Assembly (NCBI GenBank): GCA_047630175.1
Contig: JBLHVI010000045.1
Span: forward strand, 1-25,252
Source: UBA4582 sp047630175
GTDB lineage: Bacteria; Pseudomonadota; Gammaproteobacteria; Pseudomonadales; Azotimanducaceae
Length of the DNA stretch: 25,252 nucleotides
Direction of reading: 5' to 3'
Below the pieces are notes generated by a model. That model searched no databases and was not told where the DNA came from. It saw only the letters and a list, made by a program, of their open reading frames with translations. Shown here piece by piece: positions 15,510 to 23,306 of this stretch. Made by a program: the position numbers and the translations under genes. Within the stretch, counting starts at the first letter, position 1. Every line of letters starts with the position of its first letter.

Positions 15510-16679
15510 TTAGAAAAATGCTTGTAAACCAGTCTGGGCGCGACCAAGAATCAGTGCATGGATGTCATGCGTACCTTCATAGGTATTCACCGTCTCCAAA
15601 TTCATCAAGTGACGGATAACATGATACTCATCTGAAATACCGTTACCGCCATGCATATCACGCGCCAGGCGCGCGACATCTAGCGCCTTACCACAGTTGT
15701 TACGCTTCATCAGAGAAATAACCTCAACCGGGCAGTTATCGTCATCCATCATGCGACCAATGCGCAAAGATCCCTGCAAACCTAGTGTAATCTCGGTTTG
15801 CATGTCAGCAAGCTTCTTCTGAATCAGCTGATTTTGCGCCAATGGACGATTAAACTGCTTACGCTCCATGGTGTAAGTGCGGGCAGCATGCCAGCAATAT
15901 TCAGCCGCGCCCATAGCACCCCACGAGATGCCGTAACGCGCCTTGTTCAAGCAACCGAACGGACCGGCCAGCCCTTTAACGTTTGGCAATAGATTTTCTT
16001 CCGGTACTTCACAGTCTTCCAACACAATCTCACCTGTGATCGAGGCCCGCAAACTCATTTTACCTTCAATCTTGGGCGTTGAAAAACCCTTCATGCCGCG
16101 TTCCACAACAAAGCCGCGAATCACACCATCAAGCTTGGCCCAAACAACAGCCAAGTCGGCGATCGGCGAATTCGTTATCCATATCTTTGCGCCGTTGAGC
16201 AAATACCCTGAGCCGGTTTTCTCCGCTTTAGTCACCATACTGCCGGGGTCAGAACCATAATCAGGCTCAGTCAGACCGAAACACCCCACCCACTCGCCGC
16301 TGGCAAGCTTCGGCAGATATTTTTCCCGTTGTGCGTCATTGCCGTAGCTGTAGATAGGGTGCATCACCAGTGATGACTGCACACTCATTGCTGAGCGATA
16401 ACCGCTATCAACGCGCTCAACTTCCCGAGCAACCAGACCATACGACACGTAGTTGACCGCCGAACCACCGTATTCCTCAGGTAATGTTGCGCCCAGCAAG
16501 CCTAACTCACCCATCTCTGACATGATCTCCCGATGAAAATGCTCATCGCGGAATGCCTGCTTGACGCGCGTTTGCAATTTCGCCTGAGAATAATCCCGAG
16601 CAGTGTCTCGAATCAGACGTTCGTCTTCGGTTAATTGGTCGTCGAGGAAGAATGGATCGTCCCATTTAAATGCAGCCAT
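15510..16679 (-). CDS. gcdH: Acyl-CoA dehydrogenase, glutaryl-CoA dehydrogenase type
   Basis: FAD enzyme of 389 residues that oxidatively decarboxylates glutaryl-CoA to crotonyl-CoA in lysine and tryptophan breakdown. It starts with the GCDH-like WDDPFFLDDQLTEDE and carries the acyl-CoA dehydrogenase signature GCFGLTEPDYGSDPGSM, then the C-terminal ARDMHGGNGISDEYHV and the catalytic glutamate E368 in NTYEGTHDIHALILGRA, whose THDIHALI context is the GcdH form. The ATG at 16679 has AGGAG just upstream. It diverges from a second acyl-CoA dehydrogenase across 190 bp. No lysR-type gene or caiB-type CoA transferase, frequent partners of gcdH, is seen nearby. Family is firm; the glutaryl-CoA assignment is probable. 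Confidence 0.88.
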   Translation of the reverse strand: MAAFKWDDPFFLDDQLTEDERLIRDTARDYSQAKLQTRVKQAFRDEHFHREIMSEMGELGLLGATLPEEYGGSAVNYVSYGLVAREVERVDSGYRSAMSVQSSLVMHPIYSYGNDAQREKYLPKLASGEWVGCFGLTEPDYGSDPGSMVTKAEKTGSGYLLNGAKIWITNSPIADLAVVWAKLDGVIRGFVVERGMKGFSTPKIEGKMSLRASITGEIVLEDCEVPEENLLPNVKGLAGPFGCLNKARYGISWGAMGAAEYCWHAARTYTMERKQFNRPLAQNQLIQKKLADMQTEITLGLQGSLRIGRMMDDDNCPVEVISLMKRNNCGKALDVARLARDMHGGNGISDEYHVIRHLMNLETVNTYEGTHDIHALILGRAQTGLQAFF

Positions 16680-16869
16680 AGTAACTCCTGGTTGACGCCT
16701 GCCTAACAGGGCAGTGTAGCAATGGCACTTTGCCGAAAGGATGCTTACAATGCAGACCTTTCATTGAGCGACGTGAAAAAGAGATGCCAGTATATAGGCA
16801 GTGACACGTGATAGACATAATGAAAGGCTCAACCAAAGACTCATTTATACAAACCTAACAAGGTGAATT

Positions 16870-18021
16870 ATGGCGCTTGACTCCGATACCCTCAAACAAC
16901 TTCTCGATACTGTCGATAAATTTGTCGAAAACCGCCTCAGACCACTGGAATCAAGAGTTGGTGAGGAAGATCAAATTCCCGAAGACGTTATTCAGGACAT
17001 GCGCGAAATGGGCCTGTTTGGCCTAACAATCCCTGAGGAATACGGCGGTCTTGGCCTCAACATGAGTGAAGAAGTCGCGGTCGCGCGCGTATTTGGGCAT
17101 ACCTCACCGGCTTTTCGCTCGGTCTTTGGTACCAACGTCGGTATTGGCTCTCAGGCCCTGATCATTGACGGCACCGAAGTGCAAAAACAACAGTACCTGC
17201 CTGGCATGGCGACTGGCGAAATTATTGGTTCTTTCTGCCTGACGGAACCCGATGCGGGTTCCGATGCCGCCGCGGTACAACTAACAGCGAAAAAGTCAGG
17301 TACAGACTACCTGCTTAACGGCACTAAGCGGTACATCACGAATGCACCCAAGGCGCAGCTGTTGACGGTATTTGCCCGCACTAACCCTGACGAAAAAGGC
17401 GCCCGCGGTGTTTCCGCTTTTCTGGTCAACGCCAAGAGCGAAGGCATCAGCCTTGGCCAGCCGTACCGCAAGATGGGCCAACAAGGCACCTATGTCTGCG
17501 ATGTCATGTTTGATGATGTACGCGTAAGCGAGGAGAATTTAGTCGGTGGCAAAGAAAACGTCGGCTTCAAGACCGCTATGAAAGTGCTAGATAAGGGCCG
17601 CCTGCATATTAGCGCCCTGAGCGTTGGTATTGCCGAACGCCTTATCCGCGATAGCCTAAAGTATGCTACCGAGCGTAAACAATTTGGCAAACCCATCTTC
17701 GAGTTCCAGATGATTCAGTCTATGTTGGCACGCAGCCAAACCGAGATGTACGCCGCCAAATGTATGGTCGAAGATGTCGCAAAGCGTCGCGATGAAGGCG
17801 AGAACGTTGCGGCCCTCGCTGCTGCGTGCAAGTTATTTGCCACAGAGATGGTTGGCAAAGTCGCCGATAATGCCGTGCAAATTCACGGTGGCGCAGGCTA
17901 TGTAGAAGACTATGGTATCGAGCGCTTTTACCGGGACGTTCGGTTGTTCCGCATTTATGAGGGCACCTCCGAGATCCAGCAAACGGTTATAGCTAAAGAC
18001 TTACTTCGCCAACTGGGCTAG
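16870..18021 (+). CDS. Acyl-CoA dehydrogenase
   Basis: Flavoprotein of 383 residues catalysing alpha,beta-desaturation of an acyl-CoA, passing electrons to ETF. Signature motifs are SFCLTEPDAGSDAA, RKQFGKPIFEFQMIQ and the C-terminal QIHGGAGYVEDYGIERFYRDVRLFRIYEGTSE, with catalytic glutamate E364. The ATG at 16870 follows AAGGTGA, a good ribosome binding site. Chain-length specificity cannot be read from the sequence. It is only loosely similar to the divergent GcdH-type protein, so it is not a recent duplicate. It is followed after 25 bp by the MerR-TPR gene, and the two are likely co-transcribed, making a role for that protein in controlling the pathway possible. Confidence 0.92.
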   Translation: MALDSDTLKQLLDTVDKFVENRLRPLESRVGEEDQIPEDVIQDMREMGLFGLTIPEEYGGLGLNMSEEVAVARVFGHTSPAFRSVFGTNVGIGSQALIIDGTEVQKQQYLPGMATGEIIGSFCLTEPDAGSDAAAVQLTAKKSGTDYLLNGTKRYITNAPKAQLLTVFARTNPDEKGARGVSAFLVNAKSEGISLGQPYRKMGQQGTYVCDVMFDDVRVSEENLVGGKENVGFKTAMKVLDKGRLHISALSVGIAERLIRDSLKYATERKQFGKPIFEFQMIQSMLARSQTEMYAAKCMVEDVAKRRDEGENVAALAAACKLFATEMVGKVADNAVQIHGGAGYVEDYGIERFYRDVRLFRIYEGTSEIQQTVIAKDLLRQLG

Positions 18022-18046
18022 GCGTGAGAAGCGCGACGAGGCGCAC

Positions 18047-18865
18047 ATGAAGGGCTATTCGACCCGCGAGGTCGCCGAACTGTTAGCACTTTCACCCCGG
18101 GTGGTTCGCGAGATCGCCCGGGGTGTGATCGATGCCGAGCGCGATGACAAGGCGCGCTACCAGTTCAGTTTTCAAGATATCGTGTTGCTTCGCACCGCCA
18201 AGGAATTAATCAGCGGTGGCGTCCCACAAGGCAAAATCAACCGCACCCTATTAAGCCTACAGCGCCGCCTGCCGGCAGATCGCAGCCTAACCTCTTTACG
18301 TATTACCGGTGATAGCGGTGCCGTGGTGATTCGTGAGCTGGACCAGGTGTACAACCCTGAATCAGGCCAGCTGCATTTCAACTTCGCTATTGCCGAATTA
18401 GCCGGCAGTGTCGCGCCTCTGGCGCGACGCGCAGCGGCTGAAGCGGCAACCAGTGATAATCTAACGAGTGATGACTGGTTTGACGTTGGCGTCGATCTAG
18501 AGGCTGTGAGCCCAGAGGAAGCACCCGCCGCCTATTTACGCGCGCTAGAACTGGATCCAGAATACGCCGATGCGCATGTCAACCTGGGCCGGCTGATGCA
18601 AGAGTCTGGAGACTTCACCGCGGCTGAAGACCACTACAGTCATGCACTACTACTGGAGCCTGATCATGCACTGGCAGCCTTCAATTTTGGCACATTATTG
18701 GAAGATATGGGTCGTATTGAACAAGCCATTGAAGTCTATCAACAAGCCACTGCATTTGCAGATGCGCACTATAATCTGTCACGCCTGTTTGAGTTACTGG
18801 GCCGTCATGAGCAAGCTTTGGCGCATCTAAAGACCTACCGTCAGTTAATTGATTCTGGCGCGTAG
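18047..18865 (+). CDS. MerR-type DNA-binding domain fused to TPR repeats
   Basis: A 272-residue protein. Residues about 1-75 form a MerR-like winged helix: MKGYSTREVAELLALSPRVVREIA is the helix-turn-helix and FSFQDIVLLRTAKELI the wing and following helix. A linker with LRITGDSGAVVIRELDQVYNPESGQLHFNF follows. From about residue 150 come tetratricopeptide repeats (AAYLRALELDPEYADAHVNLG, AEDHYSHALLLEPDHALAAFNFG and two weaker ones). There is no cysteine-rich metal site, so it is not a metal sensor. GAGG lies 5 nt before ATG 18047. The pairing suggests a transcription regulator acting through protein contacts. It directly follows an acyl-CoA dehydrogenase. Target and signal are unknown. Confidence 0.82.
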   Translation: MKGYSTREVAELLALSPRVVREIARGVIDAERDDKARYQFSFQDIVLLRTAKELISGGVPQGKINRTLLSLQRRLPADRSLTSLRITGDSGAVVIRELDQVYNPESGQLHFNFAIAELAGSVAPLARRAAAEAATSDNLTSDDWFDVGVDLEAVSPEEAPAAYLRALELDPEYADAHVNLGRLMQESGDFTAAEDHYSHALLLEPDHALAAFNFGTLLEDMGRIEQAIEVYQQATAFADAHYNLSRLFELLGRHEQALAHLKTYRQLIDSGA

Positions 18866-19009
18866 GCGCGTTTACCTGTTTTATGTCGCAACATTATTGC
18901 AACGGCACAAGATCAAACAAATTAATCCGCCGCGCAATTGATCCTTGAAGATCAGCAGGCGAGTCAATAAAGTAGGTTATGTCAACATTGCCACTTCCGA
19001 GGGCTTGCT

Positions 19010-19378
19010 ATGGATAATCGTGCTGAACCTAGGGTTACTCACCATATACGGTTTTTTGTCCATGTAGAGGCATGCGATGAAAACCCTGATCTGATCGGCA
19101 CCTCTATCGAGTGTGAAGCCATCGATTTCTCTGCCCACGGCATGCAATTCAAAACTGAACAGGTATTGCCGACCGATACGATGCTAGGTATCACCATTGG
19201 CATTGGCAAGCCATTCTCCATGTATACCCTACAAGGCCAGATTCGCTGGTCCAGAATGATTCAGGAAGACATTTGCATGGGCGTGTTGCTCGTAAAAAGT
19301 GACGACACGGATTATGCCAAGTGGGAAGCGACGTTTGAGACTATTTTTGCTGAAAGCGATTCAAACGCTGAAAATTAA
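19010..19378 (+). CDS. PilZ-domain protein (putative c-di-GMP receptor)
   Basis: A small cytoplasmic protein of 122 residues consisting almost only of a PilZ domain. The two c-di-GMP-binding signatures are present: RxxxR as R4-A-E-P-R8, and (D/N)xSxxG as D39-F-S41-A-H-G44. The following beta strands (GMQFKTEQVLP, LQGQIRWSRMI, DICMGVLLV) fit the barrel. The ATG at 19010 has GAGGGC about 5 nt upstream. Stand-alone PilZ proteins act as adaptors in motility, biofilm or polysaccharide export, and no effector gene is adjacent. It is convergent with the DUF3301 gene 33 bp away. Confidence 0.85.
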   Translation: MDNRAEPRVTHHIRFFVHVEACDENPDLIGTSIECEAIDFSAHGMQFKTEQVLPTDTMLGITIGIGKPFSMYTLQGQIRWSRMIQEDICMGVLLVKSDDTDYAKWEATFETIFAESDSNAEN

Positions 19379-19411
19379 ACGCTTAGCGCCGCTAATCTGC
19401 ACCACTTCGTC

Positions 19412-19726
19412 TCAATGAATGACCGGGTTGAACGTGTCCAAGGCGACACGTAACACGCGCTTACCCAGCAACGTCACCCTGCCATTAAAACGCGCATCGC
19501 CATCATCAGTATACTCAAACTGGTAATCACGCCAGACACGCCATTGCCCCGCGCTATCGCGGCTCATGGACAGTTTAGTTTGGTGCACCGTTTGGTCCAG
19601 CAACTGCACGTCGCACAGCTTACATTCCTTAGTAGCAGCAGCCACAGCCATTTCTTTGGCACGCATAGCGGCCTGCCAATACAGGATTACCCCGCACACC
19701 AGTAGAAGCATCCACAATTCCGCCAT
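19412..19726 (-). CDS. DUF3301 family membrane-anchored protein
   Basis: 104 residues: an N-terminal hydrophobic anchor (about residues 3-18), then a basic patch and a soluble beta-rich domain. The order of motifs (MRAKEMAVAAATKEC, VQLLDQTV, LSMSRDSAGQWRVWRDYQFEYTDDGD, RFNGRVTLLGKRV) matches the DUF3301 family of Gammaproteobacteria as I remember it. The family has no known function. AGGA about 9 nt upstream supports the ATG at 19726. It sits between the PilZ gene and tRNA-Ser. Confidence 0.78.
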   Translation of the reverse strand: MAELWMLLLVCGVILYWQAAMRAKEMAVAAATKECKLCDVQLLDQTVHQTKLSMSRDSAGQWRVWRDYQFEYTDDGDARFNGRVTLLGKRVLRVALDTFNPVIH

Positions 19727-19818
19727 TACCTAAGTCCTTTTTCAACGGGTACTATGGTCGCAATTTACGGCGTGCAACACAATTACTCTAAAAAACTTCA
19801 TAAGATCACGAAAGTGGC

Positions 19819-19847
19819 TTAACAATGCCGGCGTAATCTCGTATCAT
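19819..19847 (+). promoter_or_regulatory. Promoter of tRNA-Ser
   Basis: TTAACA (-35), exactly 17 nt and TATCAT (-10) form a strong sigma70 promoter ending 11 nt before the tRNA, with a GC-containing discriminator. Confidence 0.72.
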
Positions 19848-19858
19848 GCGCTTCGTTC

Positions 19859-19948
19859 GGAGGGGTGGCAGAGTGGTCGAATGCACCGGTCTTGAAAACC
19901 GGCATAGGGTTAAACCTATCCAGGGTTCGAATCCCTGCCCCTCCGCCA
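19859..19948 (+). tRNA. tRNA-Ser (anticodon UGA)
   Basis: 90 nt with encoded CCA. The acceptor stem GGAGGGG pairs with CCCCTCC, discriminator G. The anticodon stem CCGGT/ACCGG encloses CTTGAAA, anticodon UGA. The long variable arm TAGGGTTAAACCTA and T-loop GGTTCGAATCC confirm a class II serine tRNA. The sequence after it looks like gene debris, as often seen beside tRNA integration targets. Confidence 0.97.
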
Positions 19949-20163
19949 TTATTAATCTTTAACCCACTGATTAAATATGTGTTTTTAGAATAATCTCTCG
20001 ACCGTCCCACCGTATAACCCACCACTAAGTACCTGCTGACATAATAGATAGCGCTCTGTCTAAACAAGCCCGGACTGCTGTTATTGCCTTCAGAAGCCTA
20101 CGCAGCATACGACCAAATCAGTATCGATGAGTTTGATACGCACCCCTAGCTGCTGACACTGCA

Positions 20164-20325
20164 CTACCTGCCCCCTCTAAACTGCACTAGCTGAATACTA
20201 TCTCGAATCAGAATCTCGGACCGCGTGTCCTGGCGGTCAACATCGGCGTCAATCCAGCCACCCCAGTCATCGCGGCTGTAGCGCAGTGAGAAACTAGCAA
20301 CTACTTGCTCGACCTCCTCAGTAAA
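20164..20325 (-). pseudogene. Unidentified protein remnant, about 53 codons
   Basis: An open stretch on the minus strand without a usable start codon. It reads plausibly as protein (SLRYSRDDWGGWIDADVDR, then QDTRSEILIRDSIQLVQF), with a composition unlike a random ORF, and ends at a TAG. I do not recognise the family. It is bounded upstream by an in-frame stop and lies head-to-head with the RND remnant, so it looks like the C-terminal scrap of a lost gene. Confidence 0.35.
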
Positions 20326-20359
20326 TCATGCGAGAAAATTCTACTTCCGACTTCAATTA

Positions 20360-20743
20360 ATTTCCGGTGGGATTACCCTAGACAACAATATTCTTACTCA
20401 GGTTGGTCTCATTGTCTTAGTTGGTTTAGCGAGTAAAAATGCAATATTGATCGTCGAATTTGCCCGTCATCGGGAAAGTGAAGGTGCGGGTCTATATGAA
20501 GCGGCAAGTGACGCTGCAAACCTGCGGCTGCGCCCTATTCTGATGACATCGTTCGCCTTTATACTCGGCGTTCTACCGCTTGTAGCCGCCACAGGTGCTG
20601 GTGCAGAAATGCGTCAAGCGCTGGGTGTCGCTGTATTCAGTGGGATGCTGGGCGTGACCTTCTTTGGGTTGATATTTACCCCTGTATTTTATGTTTTGAT
20701 GCGAAAGCTCGCGATGCAAGTCAACGGTCAGAAACTCGATTAG
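20360..20743 (+). pseudogene. C-terminal remnant of an RND efflux permease (AcrB/MexB, HAE-1 type)
   Basis: About 128 codons survive of a protein normally near 1,030 residues. The translation NNILTQVGLIVLVGLASKNA followed by ILIVEFARHRESEG matches transmembrane helices 10-11 of RND pumps, and RLRPILMTSFAFILGVLPLV, ATGAGAEMRQALGVAVFSGM and TPVFYVLMRK match the last helices. Homology stops abruptly upstream of about 20370, where the frame runs into unrelated sequence with no start signal or membrane-fusion partner. The stop is followed after 2 bp by the convergent stop of the receiver-GNAT gene. It is almost certainly non-functional and left by a deletion next to tRNA-Ser. Confidence 0.82.
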
Positions 20744-20745
20744 CG

Positions 20746-21678
20746 TCATTGACCAGCATCTTGCAGGTCAATATTTACGTTCAGTGTCTTTACGACATTA
20801 AGTACCGTAAAGTCTTCTACACATCGACTGGTTGTAAAGCCCAGCTCGCGAGCGAGCTTAAGCATGGCGTCGTTCTCTCGAAGCACCATGCCTTCTAAGC
20901 GTTTGATGCCGGCGATGGCTGCTATGGTCGTAAGTCCTTGCAGCAGGTAAGTTGCGATCCCTTGGCCTTGCCAGTCGTCGGCAACAACGACTGCGAACTC
21001 CGCGACATCTTCAGACGCCGTTGGCATGTAGCGTGCAACACCAATCTGCCGTTCACTTTTACCTTCCATTATCGTCGCGATTAACGCATAACTAATCGGG
21101 TACTCATGATGAGTGAAACGTTCTAGCATATCGGGCAATAGCTCGTTAATAACCGAGAAAAAACGCAGGTGTTTTGATCTCGCCGATAGATTTCTTACAA
21201 ATGCCTGTTCGATGTCGGCGTCTTCTGGGCGCATTGCGCGGAACGTTACCTGAGACCCTCCGAGTAGCTTGATGCTATTTGCCGTTGCCTTAGGTAGGTT
21301 TGTTCCAATTGGCATTAACGTCGATATCCGCGCAAGAAGAAATTCGTTCATCAAGGGTTTCTCAAGCACATCTGCTACACCAATGCTTAGCGCTTGTTTG
21401 CGAAATTGTGTGCTAGCAGCATTTGCTAGAATGATAATAGGCGGGCTTGATTTTTGCTTTTTCACCTCGCGCACCAGGGACAAACAGCTCAAACCCGGTA
21501 GGGTTGCATCTACTAATAGGCAGCCTTCATTTAATTTAGCCACCTTGTCACTAGCGATAAAACTCTCTGCGTCCTTGAATGCCTGCACGACGATGCCATA
21601 GGTTGCGAGCAATACTGACAACGCATCGCTGATTGAAGTATCGGGATCGATAATGTACACGGTATGGGCGTTCTTCAA
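20746..21678 (-). CDS. Receiver domain fused to GNAT acetyltransferase
   Basis: A 310-residue fusion. Residues 1-115 form a FixJ-like receiver: YIIDPDTSISDALSVLLATYG, the phosphoacceptor D57 in LLVDATLPG, and K107 in VLEKPL. The usual Thr/Ser after strand 4 is replaced by Ala (A85 in IIILANA), so phospho-switching may be altered. Residues about 140-300 form a GNAT fold: FRAMRPEDADIEQAFVRNLS at the start, AEFAVVVADDWQGQGIATYLL as the acetyl-CoA-binding motif A, and NDAMLKLARELGF. The latter resembles the acetyltransferase part of Pat/Pka protein lysine acetyltransferases. The start is TTG 21678 with GAGAA upstream, though the frame is open further. A solo LuxR helix-turn-helix gene lies 104 bp upstream on the same strand. 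The substrate is unknown. Confidence 0.85.
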   Translation of the reverse strand: MKNAHTVYIIDPDTSISDALSVLLATYGIVVQAFKDAESFIASDKVAKLNEGCLLVDATLPGLSCLSLVREVKKQKSSPPIIILANAASTQFRKQALSIGVADVLEKPLMNEFLLARISTLMPIGTNLPKATANSIKLLGGSQVTFRAMRPEDADIEQAFVRNLSARSKHLRFFSVINELLPDMLERFTHHEYPISYALIATIMEGKSERQIGVARYMPTASEDVAEFAVVVADDWQGQGIATYLLQGLTTIAAIAGIKRLEGMVLRENDAMLKLARELGFTTSRCVEDFTVLNVVKTLNVNIDLQDAGQ

Positions 21679-21782
21679 AAAGGTTCTCGCGTCAGTAAGC
21701 TTGGTAAAGTCGTTCGAGTATGACGAACGAAAAGGATGCGTGGTATTAGTTGTACTGCGTAATGTGATGTGGTCGCTACTAA

Positions 21783-21995
21783 TTAACGACGTGTTTCACG
21801 CTCAGATTCTAGTTTTATGCGCACAAGGTGTGCCAGTGTGCGGACCTGTAGTTTTTTCATGACTTGTGAACGGTGTACTTCCACCGTTCGTTCACTGATA
21901 CTCAACCCTTGGGCTATGACGTTGTTAATCTCGCCGTCGGCGACACGCAGGAAAACCTGCTTCTCGCGATCTGAAAGAGAGTCGAGCTTTTCCAT
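21783..21995 (-). CDS. Stand-alone LuxR/FixJ-type helix-turn-helix protein
   Basis: A 70-residue protein that is nearly all a GerE/LuxR DNA-binding domain: SLSDREKQVFLRVADGEINN, then LSISERTVEVHRSQVMKKL and VRTLAHLVRI. This is the FixJ/NarL-type output domain, but no receiver or ligand-binding domain precedes it; the ATG at 21995, with GAG about 7 nt upstream, opens the gene right at the domain. The downstream gene has a FixJ-like receiver attached to an acetyltransferase instead. Either the two are a split two-component output working in trans, or one is the relic of a rearranged FixJ-type gene. The domain call is firm; independent function is less so. Confidence 0.78.
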   Translation of the reverse strand: MEKLDSLSDREKQVFLRVADGEINNVIAQGLSISERTVEVHRSQVMKKLQVRTLAHLVRIKLESERETRR

Positions 21996-22414
21996 AACAG
22001 CTCGCTATTCTCCGATTCTCTATATCCTTTGACTTTGTATGTATTGAAATACCACTAACGATATTTATTGTTCCTTTGTATCCAGATTTAGAATGGTGCT
22101 TACTCTATCGCATTTTGTGAGCACGTCTTAAATGACGCATAAGCGCACTATTTAGTGCCTTTCTCGAACGCACATAGAGTGTTTCATGGGATATATACAT
22201 CCGTTTACGCCCTGATCTCTTCTCGCTCTTCAAAGCGTAAATGATTGGGTGAACGTTTTCTCTTTTCTGGCTTATTACTGCCATGCTCTAGCTTTACAGA
22301 CATAAGCAATCTAGTGTCTACAAACTGCATCCCAATCTTTTTACCCAAAAAATCTTAACTAGGATACTTTTGCAAAACGGGCTAAATATGGTTTAGCTTA
22401 CTTATGCTCACCAG
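21996..22414. other. AT-rich intergenic region without a recognisable gene
   Basis: About 420 bp between the solo HTH gene and the phytanoyl-CoA dioxygenase gene. No tRNA or coding stretch is convincing. A small hairpin GCACT-ATTT-AGTGC (about 22146-22159) and the terminator-like hairpin at 22381-22397 are the only structures seen. A promoter for the HTH gene should lie near 22000-22100, but none is clear. Confidence 0.4.
22372..22397 (-). terminator. Possible terminator downstream of the phytanoyl-CoA dioxygenase gene
   Basis: On the minus strand GCTAAA-CCATA-TTTAGC forms a 6-bp stem followed by CCGTTTTG. It is about 20 bp beyond the stop codon. The stem is short and AT-rich, so termination is only plausible. 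Confidence 0.4.
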
Positions 22415-23284
22415 TTATCCTATCTTATCGGTGATGTTCTGAGCTAGGCCTTTTCTGGGCATCCTGCCCACCGCGATTTCCGGTGGGCAAAGCTCTAGTC
22501 CCTCACCCGGTGCCTTAAGCTCACTGAAGTATCCGCATGCAATGCTTCCCATGGTATAACCCAGCAATTCCTGCAGTTCAGGCGCAAAGTCTTTAGCTTG
22601 TTCTGGCGGACATGAAAGATACTGATTTTCTTCCTGACGCAACCAGCCCAATGCGTAGGTGATATTTATGCCCATACGATCTGTGTTTGCGTCATTGGCA
22701 CCACCGCCATGTACCACTGATCCCGTATAGATCAACACTGAGCCTCGACGCATCGTTGCCGTCACTGCATCGTTTGGTTTCATTTCACGCTGATAATCCC
22801 ATCGATGACTTCCAGGTATAACTTGAGTCGCGCCATTTTCTTCAGTGAAATCAGTTAGCGCCCAAATCGTATTCAATTGCGGCTCAATAGATGGCGGCAT
22901 GATTTTGCCCCAAGCCTGCCGGTCTCGGTGCAACGGCTGTTTTACTTGACCTGGTCTGATACGAATAATTTGAGTGAGATGCAGCTGAATCTGTTCACAG
23001 TAGGGTTCAAGAAATGACTTCACGCTATCTAAAATTTGAGCATGCATGATCAGTTCACGACACGCCGGAGAGCGAACGGCGAGCGCACCTGTCCTGGTCG
23101 TGAATTTACCCGTGAAACCTCCACCATTGGGCGTCGCCGCTATATAAGGCCAAGTTTCATTATGAATCTGATCGGCAAGATCGGCACTCATCACACCTTC
23201 CACAATCACCGCACCATCGCGCTCAATGGCATCCAGTATCGCTTTTTTTGACGCATTGACTTTCAGGGTTTGTAAAGTTGACAT
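22415..23284 (-). CDS. Phytanoyl-CoA dioxygenase (PhyH) family protein
   Basis: Fe(II)/2-oxoglutarate-dependent oxygenase of about 289 residues. The metal-binding facial triad is visible as H119-R-D121 and H192 (VVHGGGA), and R203 in DRMGINITYAL is the expected 2-oxoglutarate anchor. ENGATQVIPGSHRWD before the distal histidine is a typical PhyH segment. Family members hydroxylate phytanoyl-CoA, alkaloids, ectoine or other small molecules; the substrate here is not determined. The ATG at 23284 is chosen because GGGAGG lies 5 nt upstream; a longer frame begins 25 codons earlier, overlapping the TetR gene, without such a site. It follows the TetR gene by 22 bp, so both form an operon presumably repressed by that regulator. 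Confidence 0.9.
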   Translation of the reverse strand: MSTLQTLKVNASKKAILDAIERDGAVIVEGVMSADLADQIHNETWPYIAATPNGGGFTGKFTTRTGALAVRSPACRELIMHAQILDSVKSFLEPYCEQIQLHLTQIIRIRPGQVKQPLHRDRQAWGKIMPPSIEPQLNTIWALTDFTEENGATQVIPGSHRWDYQREMKPNDAVTATMRRGSVLIYTGSVVHGGGANDANTDRMGINITYALGWLRQEENQYLSCPPEQAKDFAPELQELLGYTMGSIACGYFSELKAPGEGLELCPPEIAVGRMPRKGLAQNITDKIG

Positions 23285-23306
23285 CACATCCTCCCAGAGA
23301 ATTTTC

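Noticed and set aside
19819..20067. Minus-strand ORF of 82 codons over tRNA-Ser
   Set aside because: It is the antisense of tRNA-Ser, a well-known spurious protein pattern.
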